Source of the DNA: CBFHSD01 sp965658375
GTDB taxonomy: Bacteria > Bacteroidota > Bacteroidia > Flavobacteriales_G > Salibacteraceae
Direction of reading: 5' to 3'
NCBI GenBank assembly: GCA_965658375.1
Contig: CBFHSD010000087.1
Location: 1 to 6,657, forward strand
Length of the DNA stretch: 6,657 bases
Below are positions 6,143 to 6,657 of the stretch, in pieces (the first letter of the stretch is position 1; the number at the start of each line of letters is the position of its first letter). The notes under the pieces were generated by a model. It ran no database searches. It saw only the letters and a program-made list of their open reading frames with translations, and was not told the origin of the DNA. A program made the position numbers and the translations under genes.

Positions 6143-6657
6143 CTACTTCAACAATTTTATCTTTCTGACTCAACTTGGTCATGTTGTTCTTCTGTAAAAT
6201 CTCACGCGCTAAATTCAGGTAGTTTTGAGCTCCTTTAGAAGTGGCATCGTGCATGATAATGGTTTCTCCATGACTCGGTGCTTCGCCCAATTTGGTATTC
6301 CTGTGAATGATTGATTCAAATACCATGCTTTGGAAATGCATTTGCACTTCTTCTACCACTTGGTTAGCCAAGCGCAAGCGTCCGTCATACATGGTCAATA
6401 GCATGCCTTCTATAGACAATTCTGTGTTCAATCTCGATTGAACAATTTTTACCGTGTTCAATAATTTCCCTAAGCCTTCTAATGCAAAGTATTCACACTG
6501 AATAGGTATTATGACTGAGTCGGCAGCGGTCAAGGAGTTCACAGTAATCAAACCCAAAGAAGGAGAGCAATCAATGATCACGAACTTGTAGTCATCTTTC
6601 ACCTTATTGAGTACTCCGCGCATTTGTTTTTCGCGGTTGGGCATGTTGATCATTTCA
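6135..6657 (-). CDS. parA: Chromosome partitioning ATPase ParA (Soj family), 5'-truncated by window edge
   Basis: The C-terminal about 173 codons of a ParA/MinD-type ATPase that works with ParB in origin segregation. The frame stays open to the right edge. The codon before the first internal Met is GAA, giving E-MINMPNRE, a typical mid-protein sequence, so the real start lies beyond the window. The Walker B-like strand FVIIDCSPSLGL and the following LTAADSVIIPIQCEYFALEGL are diagnostic. So are TMYDGRLRLANQVVEEV and the IIHRNTKLGEAPSHG segment. The Walker A KGGVGKTT motif and roughly 80 residues are outside the window. ParA of this family is usually about 255-260 residues. It ends at TAA 6135, 8 bp inside parB. 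Confidence 0.96.
   Translation of the reverse strand, partial: EMINMPNREKQMRGVLNKVKDDYKFVIIDCSPSLGLITVNSLTAADSVIIPIQCEYFALEGLGKLLNTVKIVQSRLNTELSIEGMLLTMYDGRLRLANQVVEEVQMHFQSMVFESIIHRNTKLGEAPSHGETIIMHDATSKGAQNYLNLAREILQKNNMTKLSQKDKIVEVDG

Overview
The window is a gene-dense, single-strand block of a Bacteroidota chromosome, most likely from a Flavobacteriales-type organism. All eight coding regions lie on the minus strand, so transcription runs from high to low coordinates. The taxonomic call rests on several things. One is the order parA-parB-DUF5683-dapB-lepB, which I know as a recurrent arrangement in Flavobacteriia. Others are a type IX secretion (T9SS) C-terminal sorting domain on a secreted hydrolase, an enlarged signal peptidase I with a DUF5684-like N-terminus, and candidate -7 elements of the Bacteroidota TAnnTTTG type. 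I see no sign of recent transfer: no tRNA, integrase, transposase, long repeat or CRISPR array.

Layout in transcription order. At 6657-6135 is the 3' two thirds of parA, overlapping by 8 bp with parB (6142-5249); together they form a chromosome partitioning pair. Then come a DUF5683 membrane protein (5224-4604), dapB (4632-3922, overlapping the DUF5683 gene by 29 bp) and lepB (3849-2125). After lepB follow a 72-residue small secreted or membrane protein (2105-1887), a secreted alpha/beta-hydrolase with a T9SS sorting domain (start best placed at 1840, end 626), and the first 206 codons of a secreted endonuclease/exonuclease/phosphatase (EEP) family protein (619 to beyond the left edge). The longest gap between genes is 72 bp (3850-3921), and I see no convincing intrinsic terminator anywhere.

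Functionally there are two halves. The upstream half is conserved housekeeping: DNA segregation (ParAB), an uncharacterised envelope protein (DUF5683), lysine/diaminopimelate synthesis for peptidoglycan (DapB) and signal-peptide cleavage (LepB). The downstream half is accessory and export-oriented. All three of its products begin with a signal peptide, so each could be a substrate of the Sec system and of the LepB encoded just upstream. Candidate promoters lie before the small gene and the DUF5683 gene, with weaker ones before lepB and the hydrolase, so the block may be several overlapping transcription units rather than one operon.

I did not find a clearly novel system. The points most worth a second look are the paired secreted esterase and EEP enzyme downstream of lepB, the unidentified 72-residue protein, the start correction of the hydrolase, a near-identical 16-nt motif upstream of lepB and the hydrolase, and the unexplained DUF5683 gene locked between parB and dapB.
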